A DNA stretch of 45,945 nt from CAYMSF01 sp964542255 (GCA_964542255.1 CAZITV010000004.1:1-45945); one strand, 5' to 3'. Shown: positions 17,762-26,827, counted from the first letter of the stretch. Translations and numbers: made by a program. The notes: a model not told the origin generated them from the letters alone.

Positions 17762-18622
17762 TCACCCGGTCGGAACCACCGCGGGATTTTGTTCATACAG
17801 CCAGGCGATTTCCGCGGCCCAGAGACTTTCGTCAATTGTTTCAAGGATAAGCGGGATATTATCAAATCTCTGGTCGCGCATGATAAGCTGAAAAACTTTG
17901 GTACCCAAATTGCCCCTGCCTAAATTTTCATGCCGGTCAACCCGGCTGTTCAGCGCTGATTTTGCATCGTTGATATGCATCCCGCGCAGATATTTAAAGC
18001 CGACATTTTTTTCAAAATTGGCAAATGACCAATCAAAGCCGTCAGTTTCTCTCAAATCATATCCGGCGGCAAAGGCATGGCAGGTATCAATACATACGCC
18101 AACTCGTGACTTATCTTTAACTTGCGCAATTATCTCGCCAAGATGTTCGAAACAATAACCGACATTTGAACCCTGCCCGGCGGTGTTTTCAATCACCGCG
18201 GTAACACCGTTCGTTTCGGCCAGCGCCTGGTTAATTGCAGCGGCAACCCGCTCTAAACATTGAGCTTCGCTAATTAAGCCCAAGTGGCTGCCGGGATGAA
18301 AGTTCAACCGGTCTAACCCCAACTGGCTGCATCTGTTCATTTCATCAATAAACGCAGTTGTCGCGGCCGCGTGCTTGCCATCATCCGGTTGCCCCAAGTT
18401 AATGAGGTAACTGTCATGCGGCAGGATTTGCGCAGCGGTATAGCCATTTGCTGCACAGTTATCCTTAAATTTAGCAATTTCAGCGGCAGAGAGCGGTGGT
18501 GCCTGCCACTGCCGTTGATTTTTAGTAAATAAGGCAAAAGCTTTTGCGCCTATCGCTGCGGCATTGAGCGGTGCATTGGCGACGCCGCCTGAAGCACTGA
18601 CGTGAGCTCCAACAAATTTCAT
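17762..18622 (-). CDS. nfo: Endonuclease IV (AP endonuclease family 2)
   Basis: Cuts DNA 5' to abasic sites in base-excision repair, using a three-zinc centre. The 286-residue TIM-barrel protein begins VGAHVSASGGVANA and carries FTKNQRQW, the LNFHPGSHLG zinc-ligand motif, AVIENTAGQGSNVGY, GVCIDTCHAFAAGYDLR, HINDAKSALNSRVDRHENLG (residues 202-221) and PLILET near the end. All expected zinc ligands (His, Glu, Asp) are present in order. It appears to be the first gene of a short unit with the membrane protein downstream; no functional link is evident. Confidence 0.95.
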   Translation of the reverse strand: MKFVGAHVSASGGVANAPLNAAAIGAKAFALFTKNQRQWQAPPLSAAEIAKFKDNCAANGYTAAQILPHDSYLINLGQPDDGKHAAATTAFIDEMNRCSQLGLDRLNFHPGSHLGLISEAQCLERVAAAINQALAETNGVTAVIENTAGQGSNVGYCFEHLGEIIAQVKDKSRVGVCIDTCHAFAAGYDLRETDGFDWSFANFEKNVGFKYLRGMHINDAKSALNSRVDRHENLGRGNLGTKVFQLIMRDQRFDNIPLILETIDESLWAAEIAWLYEQNPAVVPTG

Positions 18623-18953
18623 ATAAATGATTTCCTGTTAATGTTATTGCGCTTCACAAAAGATACACGGTAACCGAAAAAAAACAACCCTGCAGCACTG
18701 AGGAACTGTCACAAAATAACTTATGATTTTTGGCAGAAGATTGGCTACCGCTATTGACAAAACCCGGAGAAGGCATTTATTATGTAGAGCAGGTTTCAAA
18801 AAAGCTTTGAATAGATTTTTATGGTAGTTTGCAGGATTTTTTGCCAATGCTGCCGTAGTGCAAAAGAGCTGCATATAATACCGAACCGTGACGCGCAAAA
18901 TCAACAAGATATTGTTGTTTGCGTCAGTAAACCGCTGTTAAAAATGGTAAACA
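18623..18953. other. 331-base intergenic region with possible mobile-element remnant
   Basis: No convincing gene. It contains one of three intergenic copies of CTGTCACAAAA (18706-18716). A minus-strand open frame of 87 codons (18644-18907) has no recognisable domain. The region lies next to an unusually AT-rich gene. A decayed insertion-sequence end is possible but not shown. Confidence 0.35.
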
Positions 18954-20627
18954 ATGCATGAAATAATTTTTAAATCAATTCGAGCCTTTCGCACAAACAT
19001 TTACAGAAATGATATTGCTGTACTTATATTTCTTTTTGCATACTTTGGTGTTTCCTTATCTTTTCTGCCCGTGCACTTTGCAAAAAATGATGATTTCGCC
19101 ATATTAACGCTTATTAAAAATAATGAGAACACCGCATTTATGAGCCCATTATTAGGGCACATAATATCTTATTTATATTATCTCACCTCCCAAATTCCCT
19201 GGTATGGGATTTTTCTATATTTAATTCATTTTTTGTCACTCTATTTGATTATTATAGCACTGCTAAAAAGCCGTCTTGATAAGAGAGTTTGTCTTGTGTT
19301 TTTATCGGCGTTTTTAGTTTTTTACTTGGAATTTTTATTGAGCGTAAGCTATAACAACTCCAGCATAATGCTCGGAATCGCCACAGTGTTATGCCTTTTA
19401 TTGAGGATTAAAAATTTAAGCGATAACAAGTTACTTTGTCTTGGAATTATCCTTGCTCTATCATATTTAATCCGAATGGAATCGGTATATTTTGTGCTTT
19501 GCTTCTCTTTGCCGGCATTCATTTTTGAGTTTAAGAACTATAGGAAATTGTTCATTTTTTTGTTGCCTGTTGTTACCATGATAGCCTTACATTTGGCAAC
19601 CGATTTTTTTGCATTTTCTGAGGAACAGAAAGATTTTAATGCATTCAATAAATTACGCGGTTCTTTTCATCATTATCCTGTCGCTGCCGGCAACTATAAT
19701 AATGAGAAGGTTTTTAATGCAAATGGCTGGACAAAAAATGACTATTTATCTTTTGATGCATGGTTTTTCATGGACGAGAGAAAGTTCAATACCGAAAAAA
19801 TTGCCAATATTTTTTATTACAGAGCTTCTGAGCGGCAATCTGCAACTATATTGACAAATGAAATCAAAAATAATATTAAAACCTACTATATTAACTATCT
19901 GCTGGTTGCCGTGCTTGGAGTGATCTTGTTTGTTGGGCTGGGCTATTATCACGGCTTAATACTACTTGGATACATAATATATTGTTTTGCCGGAATCGCT
20001 GCTCTTCAAATTTATTTCAGGTTTCCATCTCATATTGCGCCACAAGTTTTTATGATAATATATTTAATTTCATTATTTATTGCGTATTTGTATGAATTAA
20101 AAATATCAAATCGCAATTTAAGCATAATGATAATCGCGTTATTGTTGCCAGTTCTTTTATTAAAAACTGAAGATATGTCAAAGAAAATTTTTGACAGCAA
20201 GCATTTATATGATTTTTTTAACCGCGCATATACTCTTCAACTGCATAAAAAATACGCGGGAAAAACATTTATAATGCCAATCATGCCTCAATTGGCGATT
20301 CCGATGGAGTATTCGTCAACCCCGCTGCAAGAGAATCAAATACCAATAAACATTATTCCTTTTGGATGGCTAATCTATTCTCCCTTATTTTATAAAAGCA
20401 TAAAAAAATATTTAAATGTGCAATATGCGTTTGAAATCTTTCCTGCAGCCGCGAACAACGACAACGTCTACCTGATTAGTGCAGAATACTGGGTGCCAGC
20501 TGTACAGAGATACCTATCAGAAACTTTTGAAAATAAATACCAGATAATACTAGTTGAAAAAACAGGAATCTGCATAGACAATAATTACATTTCCGTTTTT
20601 GCGGTAAAAGAAAGGCACCACAAATAG
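18954..20627 (+). CDS. Polytopic membrane protein, GT-C-like, AT-rich
   Basis: A 557-residue protein with a cytoplasmic N-terminus and about eleven membrane segments up to residue ~405, then a C-terminal domain of about 150 residues that may lie outside. After the first membrane segment comes VHFAKNDDFAI, with Asp46-Asp47 in the first outer loop, which is where GT-C glycosyltransferases keep their catalytic acid. This suggests transfer of a sugar from a polyprenyl carrier, but the family cannot be named. The base composition is clearly poorer in G+C than its neighbours, with many A/T-ending codons, pointing to recent acquisition. The start has no strong ribosome site. No paralogue is obvious in the window, though two other GT-C-like genes lie within 3.5 kb. 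Confidence 0.7.
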   Translation: MHEIIFKSIRAFRTNIYRNDIAVLIFLFAYFGVSLSFLPVHFAKNDDFAILTLIKNNENTAFMSPLLGHIISYLYYLTSQIPWYGIFLYLIHFLSLYLIIIALLKSRLDKRVCLVFLSAFLVFYLEFLLSVSYNNSSIMLGIATVLCLLLRIKNLSDNKLLCLGIILALSYLIRMESVYFVLCFSLPAFIFEFKNYRKLFIFLLPVVTMIALHLATDFFAFSEEQKDFNAFNKLRGSFHHYPVAAGNYNNEKVFNANGWTKNDYLSFDAWFFMDERKFNTEKIANIFYYRASERQSATILTNEIKNNIKTYYINYLLVAVLGVILFVGLGYYHGLILLGYIIYCFAGIAALQIYFRFPSHIAPQVFMIIYLISLFIAYLYELKISNRNLSIMIIALLLPVLLLKTEDMSKKIFDSKHLYDFFNRAYTLQLHKKYAGKTFIMPIMPQLAIPMEYSSTPLQENQIPINIIPFGWLIYSPLFYKSIKKYLNVQYAFEIFPAAANNDNVYLISAEYWVPAVQRYLSETFENKYQIILVEKTGICIDNNYISVFAVKERHHK

Positions 20628-20699
20628 CCTGCAAAGTTTAGAACACGCGTAATAATATATGTTCACGACTATAACTCTCTAGCCAAATACTGCAACTAT

Positions 20700-22457
20700 T
20701 TATTTAGAAATATCACCTAGTTTTTCCAGATTTTTGCGGATATTGGTGTCTTGCGGACATAAATTATGCGCTTTGCTCCAGTCCTGCCGTGCGGCATTAA
20801 TATCTTTGCGAAGAAACGCGATCAGACCGCGGCAAAAATAAAATTCGGCGGAATTTGGATTAAGCAACTGCTGTTGAAGCTGAAGACAGCGAACCGCATC
20901 GTTAAGCCTTCCCGCGGATAAATAACATGTCGCCAAACCGTTCCATAGCATCGGCAAATATTCTTCTGCCGCGTACAGCTGTAGGGTTTTGTCGTAATAA
21001 GCTTTTTCCGCAATGATGAATACCGCCAAGGCTTCCGAATGGTTATTAGCCTTTAATAAAGCCATTCCCGAGAAGAAGATTCCGGTAAAATAATCTGAGC
21101 GCGGTCTGTTCACAGTATCCTGCAGCCGCAACGGAGCGGTAGCGACAAAAAGATTTCCTGCCATAGTCAATGCGTCAATGTCGTGATTGCGGATTCCTAC
21201 CCTTCCCAGGCCTTCAATCGCTTTTGCATTGGGCAGTTTCACCTCGAGTGCTCTTAAGAATAGAGTTTTGGTATTGCGCCAGCAAGGGATATAGGTAATC
21301 GTCAGCAGTAAATATACCGCCGCAATAGAGATAAACCCTATAGCAAGTATCGTTTTTTCTCTTTGTGCATTTCGGTACTGCAGCAATTTTTCGGTTAAAA
21401 TGCCGATTCCCGCCCAAACCACCGCCGCCAGCAAATAATTATAACGATCACAATAATCGGTATTGGTAAAACGCACCAACACCGCGCTAACCGGAACAAA
21501 ACAGCATAACCATGCCACCGGTAATGGCAATACTTTAAAAAGAATATTTTTTACAGACGGCTTGGATTTACACAACAAGACAATACCAGTAATAAATATC
21601 ACCACGGTGAATAACAGCAGCAACATTGTCCGCAACTCAAGCCCGACACGCGGATAAATTGGATTTAGTTCAAAAGGAATCACTGCGGTCAGTAAATACC
21701 ATGACATATTATACAATGGAACTAAGAGCAGCCGCGGCATTGCTTCTGCGGTGCCGGTTAAATTGCTGTGGCACACCCAATATGAATAGAGATAAAAAAC
21801 AATGACTGAGGCAACTACCGGGATTAGCGACTTTAAGCTTTTCCACTCCTGCCGTTTATATAGTGCATAGACTATCATAATTCCTGGCAGAGTCAGCGTT
21901 GATGGTTTGGCCGCCATTGCCAGCAGCAGCAGAATAACTGCGCCGTAAAGCGGTTTGCCACGGTCAAAAGAACGCATAAACACCAGCATTGCAGCGAAAG
22001 ATAACGCTCCGGCAAGGACATCCTTTCTTTCAGTTATCCAGATTACCGACTCGACCCGCTGGGGATGGACTGCCCACAACAAAGCAACGCAAAACGCAAT
22101 CAAGCCTCGGACTCCAAACTGCCGGACAATCCCATACAGCAATATCGCCGACGCACAGTGTAAAATAATATTATGCAGGTGATAACCAAGCGGATTCAGA
22201 CCGAACAACCAACGATCCAACATTAACGAATACATTAACGTTGGCGAGAAAATCATTTGTGTAAACGTTACATTGTTCAAAAAGAACAAGACGTTGTCTA
22301 TTGTCGGTTCAAGCCGGAAATTTTCTGTGATTAAACCGCTGTCATCCCACTCCAGCATAAAAGCGTAGTCCGCCCCCGGCAGATAAACAAAAAAAACAAT
22401 CACTGCCAGCAAAACAATGTAAAACCATTGATGTCCCCGAAACAAGTTGCTGTTCAT
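20700..22457 (-). CDS. TMTC/ArnT-like GT-C membrane protein with C-terminal TPRs
   Basis: A 585-residue protein. The first outer loop carries MLEWDDSGLI (Asp41-Asp42), the GT-C acidic motif. HPQRVESVIWITERKDVLAG near residue 130 is characteristic of the TMTC-like bacterial family annotated with DUF1736 and TPRs. About ten to eleven membrane segments follow to residue ~390. The final ~190 residues contain helical repeats (ALAVFIIAEKAYYDKTLQLY; LNDAVRCLQLQQQLLNPNSA; DINAARQDWSKAHNLCPQD) that look like three or more TPRs, presumably outside the membrane. In animals TMTC proteins O-mannosylate cadherins; a bacterial role in protein or lipid glycosylation is inferred. It is divergent from the GT2-wecD-wecE run. 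Confidence 0.78.
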   Translation of the reverse strand: MNSNLFRGHQWFYIVLLAVIVFFVYLPGADYAFMLEWDDSGLITENFRLEPTIDNVLFFLNNVTFTQMIFSPTLMYSLMLDRWLFGLNPLGYHLHNIILHCASAILLYGIVRQFGVRGLIAFCVALLWAVHPQRVESVIWITERKDVLAGALSFAAMLVFMRSFDRGKPLYGAVILLLLAMAAKPSTLTLPGIMIVYALYKRQEWKSLKSLIPVVASVIVFYLYSYWVCHSNLTGTAEAMPRLLLVPLYNMSWYLLTAVIPFELNPIYPRVGLELRTMLLLLFTVVIFITGIVLLCKSKPSVKNILFKVLPLPVAWLCCFVPVSAVLVRFTNTDYCDRYNYLLAAVVWAGIGILTEKLLQYRNAQREKTILAIGFISIAAVYLLLTITYIPCWRNTKTLFLRALEVKLPNAKAIEGLGRVGIRNHDIDALTMAGNLFVATAPLRLQDTVNRPRSDYFTGIFFSGMALLKANNHSEALAVFIIAEKAYYDKTLQLYAAEEYLPMLWNGLATCYLSAGRLNDAVRCLQLQQQLLNPNSAEFYFCRGLIAFLRKDINAARQDWSKAHNLCPQDTNIRKNLEKLGDISK

Positions 22458-22708
22458 CAGAATTCCTTATTGCAAAGCGATGGAAAATATCTCAGACACC
22501 AGCAAACATAGCAATTTATAATTAAAATTCAAGGTTTGACGGAGAGAATAATCAATCCGATTTTACAGCAAACAACTAATTCTAGTGCGGTATCTGCGGG
22601 GTGCAGTTACTCTTCCATGACCGAAAAGAGCGGGTTGCAAATCTGTTTACCTATGGTATATTCACCTGTTACTCTGTAAACGATTATTTTAAAACTGTTT
22701 TGAAAGTT

Positions 22709-23653
22709 ATGCACAAATATAAAGCAAACAGATTATCTATTGTCGTGCCGGTATATTATGGCGCAACCTGCATGCCGGAGCTGTACCGCCGGCTTTTTGC
22801 CGCGGCACCGACCTATTTTAGCGAAATCGAATTAATCCTGGTCAATGATGCCAGCCCTGATGATTCCTGGAATGAAATAAAAAAATTATGCGCACAGGAT
22901 AATCGCGTCAAAGGCATCAACCTGTCTAGAAATTTCGGTCAGCACTATGCTATTACAGCCGGCCTAACGGAGGCCTGCGGTGAGTGGATAGTCGTCATGG
23001 ACTGTGATTTGCAGGATATCCCGGAGGAGATTCCCAACCTTTTTAATGCTGCAGTTTCCGGCGGTTATGATTTGATAATGGCACAACGAATTGAGCGCCA
23101 AGACTCATGGCAGAAACGGTTGTATTCTAAATTGTTTTATCTGATGTTTAGCTTTTTGACCGATACCCGGCAGGACTCTTCGGTTGCTAACTTTGGCATT
23201 TATCATCACAAAGTGATTGCCGCGATACTGGCGATGCGCGACCATATCCGCTACTTCCCGGCAATGGCGCAGTGGGTTGGATTTAAACGGCATTATTTGC
23301 CGGTAAAACATGCGGTATGCAACCGTAAGTCGTCATATTCTTTTATTAAAATGCTCAAACTGGCTTTCAACAGCATGATTGCATTTTCTGATAAACCGCT
23401 GCGGTTGGTGGTATATTTGGGATTAATTATTTCTTTGGCTTCGTTTTGTCTTTCGGTTTACTACTTTATTATGCATTTCACTGGCAAGATTCAAGTTATG
23501 GGTTTTGTCAGTATTATGCTGTCTATTTGGCTGCTTGGCGGCATTATTATTTTTATTCTCGGCATCACCGGCATCTACATCGGCAAGATATTTGACCGAG
23601 TAAAAGCCCGTCCGCTGTTCATTATCACCGATAAGGTAAACGGCAATGATTAA
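22709..23653 (+). CDS. Family 2 glycosyltransferase, polyprenyl-phosphate type
   Basis: A 314-residue GT2 enzyme of the DPM1/GtrB/ArnC type, which makes a polyprenyl-phosphate sugar on the inner face of the membrane. The GT-A domain starts LSIVVPVYYGA. The nucleotide-binding VNDASPDDSW and the catalytic/metal DCDLQD in WIVVMDCDLQDIPEE follow. Two C-terminal membrane segments (LVVYLGLIISLASFCLSVYY and WLLGGIIIFILGITGIYIGK) anchor it. A GTG far upstream (22601) would add 36 residues unlike the family, so I take the ATG at 22709. It overlaps wecD by eight bases and is probably the first gene of a GT2-wecD-wecE operon. Its donor sugar is unknown; nearby GT-C-like proteins would be natural users of its product. 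Confidence 0.88.
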   Translation: MHKYKANRLSIVVPVYYGATCMPELYRRLFAAAPTYFSEIELILVNDASPDDSWNEIKKLCAQDNRVKGINLSRNFGQHYAITAGLTEACGEWIVVMDCDLQDIPEEIPNLFNAAVSGGYDLIMAQRIERQDSWQKRLYSKLFYLMFSFLTDTRQDSSVANFGIYHHKVIAAILAMRDHIRYFPAMAQWVGFKRHYLPVKHAVCNRKSSYSFIKMLKLAFNSMIAFSDKPLRLVVYLGLIISLASFCLSVYYFIMHFTGKIQVMGFVSIMLSIWLLGGIIIFILGITGIYIGKIFDRVKARPLFIITDKVNGND

Positions 23654-24353
23654 GGAATTTCTAGACTGGGATTCTTACTTCTTTGGTTTTCCAGTTGAGA
23701 AAATTGTACTGGAGCAAGATTTTCAGCCGTCTGAATTTTTGAGCCTGATACGTGAGTCGACTGCCGCAGTAACTTATATTTTTACTCCAGTTGTATTAAA
23801 TAGCGAACAGGATTCAGCAATTCACGCCGCCGCTGCGGTAAAATATGATGTCAAGACCACTTTTGCCAAAACTATAACCGGCATACCGCTGGCAGCAGCA
23901 GCAGAACGAATCACCGGTTATTCACCTGACCTTGAACAATTAGCCTGGCACGCCGGAGCGTTTTCCCGTTACAACCTAGACCCTGGATTTCGTCCTTATT
24001 TCCGTCCGCTGTACTCAAAATGGCTGGACAACGCTTTAAACGAAGCTGGGTCAATAGTATTGGCAGTCAAAGAATCCGGCAAAATAACCGGAATGGTCAC
24101 AGTGATGCTTGGCAATACGGACGGGACGATTGGACTACTGGCGGTAGCCCCCGAATTCCGCGGGCGCGGTTTTGGAGAAAAACTTTTAAATGCCGCACTT
24201 GATTTCTGCGCCGAACATAATAAAATAAACTGCTCCGTTACCACTCAACAAATTAATATTCCAGCTTGCAGACTTTATTCCAAAAGCGGATTCAATATAA
24301 TTAAACAAGAAACTGTATGGCATCTTTGGCACAAAAACAACAAGAATCAATAA
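23646..24353 (+). CDS. wecD: WecD-like GNAT acetyltransferase (dTDP-Fuc4N N-acetyltransferase)
   Basis: A 235-residue GNAT-fold acetyltransferase. The C-terminal half has the acetyl-CoA signature IGLLAVAPEFRGRGFGEKLL (residues ~159-178) followed by NIPACRLYSKSGF. The N-terminal half begins FLDWDSYFFGFPVEKI, the WDSxFFGF opening typical of WecD/RffC, which acetylates dTDP-4-amino-4,6-dideoxygalactose. Its assignment is strengthened by wecE directly downstream, with the stop and start sharing one base. It may alternatively modify another 4-amino sugar nucleotide. Confidence 0.82.
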   Translation: MIKEFLDWDSYFFGFPVEKIVLEQDFQPSEFLSLIRESTAAVTYIFTPVVLNSEQDSAIHAAAAVKYDVKTTFAKTITGIPLAAAAERITGYSPDLEQLAWHAGAFSRYNLDPGFRPYFRPLYSKWLDNALNEAGSIVLAVKESGKITGMVTVMLGNTDGTIGLLAVAPEFRGRGFGEKLLNAALDFCAEHNKINCSVTTQQINIPACRLYSKSGFNIIKQETVWHLWHKNNKNQ

Positions 24354-25489
24354 TGCAGATACCATTTAATAAACCATTTATCGCCGGCAAAGAGCTGCAG
24401 TACATCCAGCAGGCTGTTAATGATGGCAATCTGGCCGGAGATGGACCGTTTACAAAAAAATGCGTCTCCTGGATGCAGGAGCATTTTTCTGCACAAAAAG
24501 TATTATTGGTTCATTCCTGCACCGCTGCCCTTGAGATCGCGGCTATTTTATGCGATTTTTCGCCAGGTGATGAAGTAATCGTGCCGTCATATACTTTTGT
24601 TTCTACCGTTAACGCATTTGTTCTGCGCGGTGCAAAACCTGTTTTCTGCGATATCCGTCCAGATACCATGAATCTTGATGAACGTCAATTGGAGTCATTG
24701 ATAACACCGCGCACTAAAGCTATCGTGCCGGTGCATTATGCCGGGGTAGCCTGCGAAATGGACATAATCATGGCTATTGCCGCCAAATATAACCTGACGG
24801 TGATTGAAGATGCTGCACAAGGTGTCTGCTCCTCTTATAATGGCAAAGCTCTGGGAACAATTGGCGATTTTGGATGTTATAGTTTTCACGAAACTAAGAA
24901 TTTTATTTCTGGTGAGGGCGGGGCGCTCATAATCAACAATACCGCATTCAATGAACGCGCTGAAATTATTCGCGAGAAAGGCACTAACCGTTCAAAATTT
25001 TTCCGCGGTTTGGTGGATAAATACACTTGGGTGGATATTGGCTCAAGTTATTTAGCGTCAGAATTGACTGCCGCATTCCTGTTTGCTCAACTCGAGGAAG
25101 CCGATACAATTACTCGGCGGCGCCATCATATTTGGCGGCAATATTATCAACAGTTGTCACCGCTGGCGGCAGCTGGAAAAATACGACTGCCGGTTATTCC
25201 GGAAAACTGCACACACAACGGACATATGTTTTATATTCTGCTTGAATCATTGACGGTCAGAACGGCACTGATTGAACATTTGAAACAAAAAGGCATCATG
25301 TCGGTTTTTCATTACGTACCGCTTCACGATTCGCCCATGGGAAAATTGTTCCATCCGGCAGATAAAATTCTGCCTGTTACGGAAAATATCTCCGTGCGTC
25401 TGCTGCGCTTGCCATGCTACTTTGAACTTGCCGATATTGACATAGAACAAATCGTTGCAGAAATCAATTTATTTTTCAGATCTTTGTGA
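24353..25489 (+). CDS. wecE: dTDP-4-amino-4,6-dideoxygalactose transaminase
   Basis: PLP-dependent sugar-nucleotide aminotransferase that turns dTDP-4-keto-6-deoxyglucose into dTDP-Fuc4N with glutamate as donor. The 378-residue length is close to E. coli WecE (376). The match to the WecE subfamily is close: IPFNKPFIAGKELQYIQQA at the start, then LAGDGPFTKKC, PGDEVIVPSYTFVSTVNAFV, VPVHYAGVACEMDIIMAIA and GCYSFHETKNF, where Lys182 binds PLP. The ATG at 24353 is chosen because it aligns with the family start and overlaps the wecD stop; an earlier ATG inside wecD is unlikely. Together with wecD this should give dTDP-Fuc4NAc for a surface glycan. The gene converges on the potassium-channel gene. 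Confidence 0.92.
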   Translation: MQIPFNKPFIAGKELQYIQQAVNDGNLAGDGPFTKKCVSWMQEHFSAQKVLLVHSCTAALEIAAILCDFSPGDEVIVPSYTFVSTVNAFVLRGAKPVFCDIRPDTMNLDERQLESLITPRTKAIVPVHYAGVACEMDIIMAIAAKYNLTVIEDAAQGVCSSYNGKALGTIGDFGCYSFHETKNFISGEGGALIINNTAFNERAEIIREKGTNRSKFFRGLVDKYTWVDIGSSYLASELTAAFLFAQLEEADTITRRRHHIWRQYYQQLSPLAAAGKIRLPVIPENCTHNGHMFYILLESLTVRTALIEHLKQKGIMSVFHYVPLHDSPMGKLFHPADKILPVTENISVRLLRLPCYFELADIDIEQIVAEINLFFRSL

Positions 25490-25599
25490 TGAAGTGCTTA
25501 TTTACGAATGATGAAGGTATTGCTGATACTGAGCTGCCGGAGATCACCACGCAAGCGCGGTTGCGGACGACATCACGAACTTTTTATGCCGTCGCGCCT

Positions 25600-26259
25600 C
25601 TACTCCGCTTTTTTATGCCTCTTCGAACCGGCAGATACGAAACGGGCGATAAAAATGGCGACAAACATAATGCCGAAGATAGCTTCAGCTACGCAGATGG
25701 CGCGGCCGGCCGGCGAGGCGGGCGTGATATCGCCGTACCCGACCGTCGCAAGCGTCACAAAGCTGAAGTATATCATATCGCCATTGTGCAGCACACCATG
25801 CTCAAAGTTATTTGGATTAAAGGATATCGCCTTGGGATTAAGTATAAGCAGTATTTCATAGATCTGCGCGAAAATCACCCCGATAAGAAGATAGACGGAG
25901 ATGGCGCCACAAATTTCTTGTGGATTTACGGATGCTGTGCTGAATATCTGCCGGCAGACCAGCAAACTTAAATAGATGGCAAACCCGATCCAAAGCAGCC
26001 TGTCCAAAATTTCAATAAACAGATACGCCGGGTGGCACGTTTCCATCACCATATAAACCGAAAGCGCCAGTAATCCCAGCGGAATCAGTATGAACTGGTC
26101 GCGGCGCCGGCGGGTTATGAGGTATGCCGCCAAGCATAGTCCAAAAATGATCAATAACCCAATTATCTTTACCAGAACAATGTCACGGATTGACATCGCA
26201 AGGATGATAGAAATAAAAAGAAACACAAGCAGTACCAGATAATTTTCAGTGTGCCGCAT
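25600..26259 (-). CDS. Two-pore-helix-type potassium channel (Ion_trans_2)
   Basis: A 219-residue membrane protein with several hydrophobic segments, ending in a pore module. A pore helix near GDMIYFSFVTLA leads into the selectivity filter TVGYGDITP, and AEAIFGIMFVAIFIARFV forms the inner helix. No RCK or cyclic-nucleotide domain follows, so gating is not evident. An upstream ATG at 26352 exists, but the ATG at 26259 has GGAG 7 bases before it and begins a cleaner membrane protein. The last residues are basic (SKRHKKAE). The gene converges on wecE. Confidence 0.82.
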   Translation of the reverse strand: MRHTENYLVLLVFLFISIILAMSIRDIVLVKIIGLLIIFGLCLAAYLITRRRRDQFILIPLGLLALSVYMVMETCHPAYLFIEILDRLLWIGFAIYLSLLVCRQIFSTASVNPQEICGAISVYLLIGVIFAQIYEILLILNPKAISFNPNNFEHGVLHNGDMIYFSFVTLATVGYGDITPASPAGRAICVAEAIFGIMFVAIFIARFVSAGSKRHKKAE

Positions 26260-26520
26260 ATTCATCTCCAGTTTGCTATATTTTTTGAGCTGCAGCGAAT
26301 GACTTTTTGCATCTGTGTTACTCTCTATGATGGCTATATTTTGCCGGCGCATTCCCCCATTGGGTTGGCGCGCTGCTCAGTAAGATATCGCCACGCCACA
26401 ATATATTACACTGCACTGATAACGTTTATCTACCGACAGCTCCAAAGAAGTGAAGTCATATTCTACACCCTTTTTTCATTGCTTTCAAGCCGCAAAATAT
26501 TTTGGCAGACTGCTGGGGTA

Positions 26521-26685
26521 GATGAACCCGCCCAAAGCCCGGTCAGATGATTTTTGATGGATCGGCACAAGGATTTATAAGCCGGCTCCGCCGCCGGCTA
26601 CCCTCGGCGGTAACCGGCAAGGAGCGGCTGGTAATGACTTATGTTGAGACGCAAAAAGCAGCGACCGACTTTTGGCGGGTTCATC
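26521..26685. repeat. 165-bp imperfect inverted repeat (possible MITE or structured RNA)
   Basis: The outer arms are 26521-26544 (begins GATGAACCCGCC) and 26663-26685 (ends GGCGGGTTCATC). They pair over most of 23-24 positions, with at least nine in a row at the ends. Inside, ATAAGCC and the GCCGGC-rich segment at 26576-26605 pair imperfectly with 26609-26642. The unit could fold as one long bent hairpin. GC content is much higher than in the flanks. No transposase is present, and I saw no other copy in the window. Confidence 0.6.
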
Positions 26686-26777
26686 GAGGTAGGCAGAATG
26701 CTAACATTTGCAAAAATTAAGTGGCTATTTGGCTTGAAATTTTGATATTTAAGAATGATATTGGAATGGTGCGTTCA

Positions 26778-26827
26778 TCGTCGCCAAAGAGCAATCGGCG
26801 TCTATCAATATTAACGAATTGGTATTA
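26778..26827 (-). repeat. Dispersed intergenic repeat, copy B (TAATACCA family)
   Basis: On the minus strand this begins TAATACCAATTCG and contains ATTGATAGACGC, matching copy A at 2131-2182 at 42 of 52 aligned positions. It sits immediately upstream of the signal peptidase start codon at 26841. Confidence 0.6.

Noticed and set aside
18644..18907. Minus-strand open frame of 87 codons between nfo and the AT-rich membrane gene
   Set aside because: No domain, no ribosome site and cysteine-rich random-looking composition; it runs through the CTGTCACAAAA motif. Treated as spacer or decayed element.
26251..26550. 99-codon plus-strand frame in the potassium channel/repeat region
   Set aside because: Runs antisense into the channel's 5' end and into the inverted repeat; no family match.
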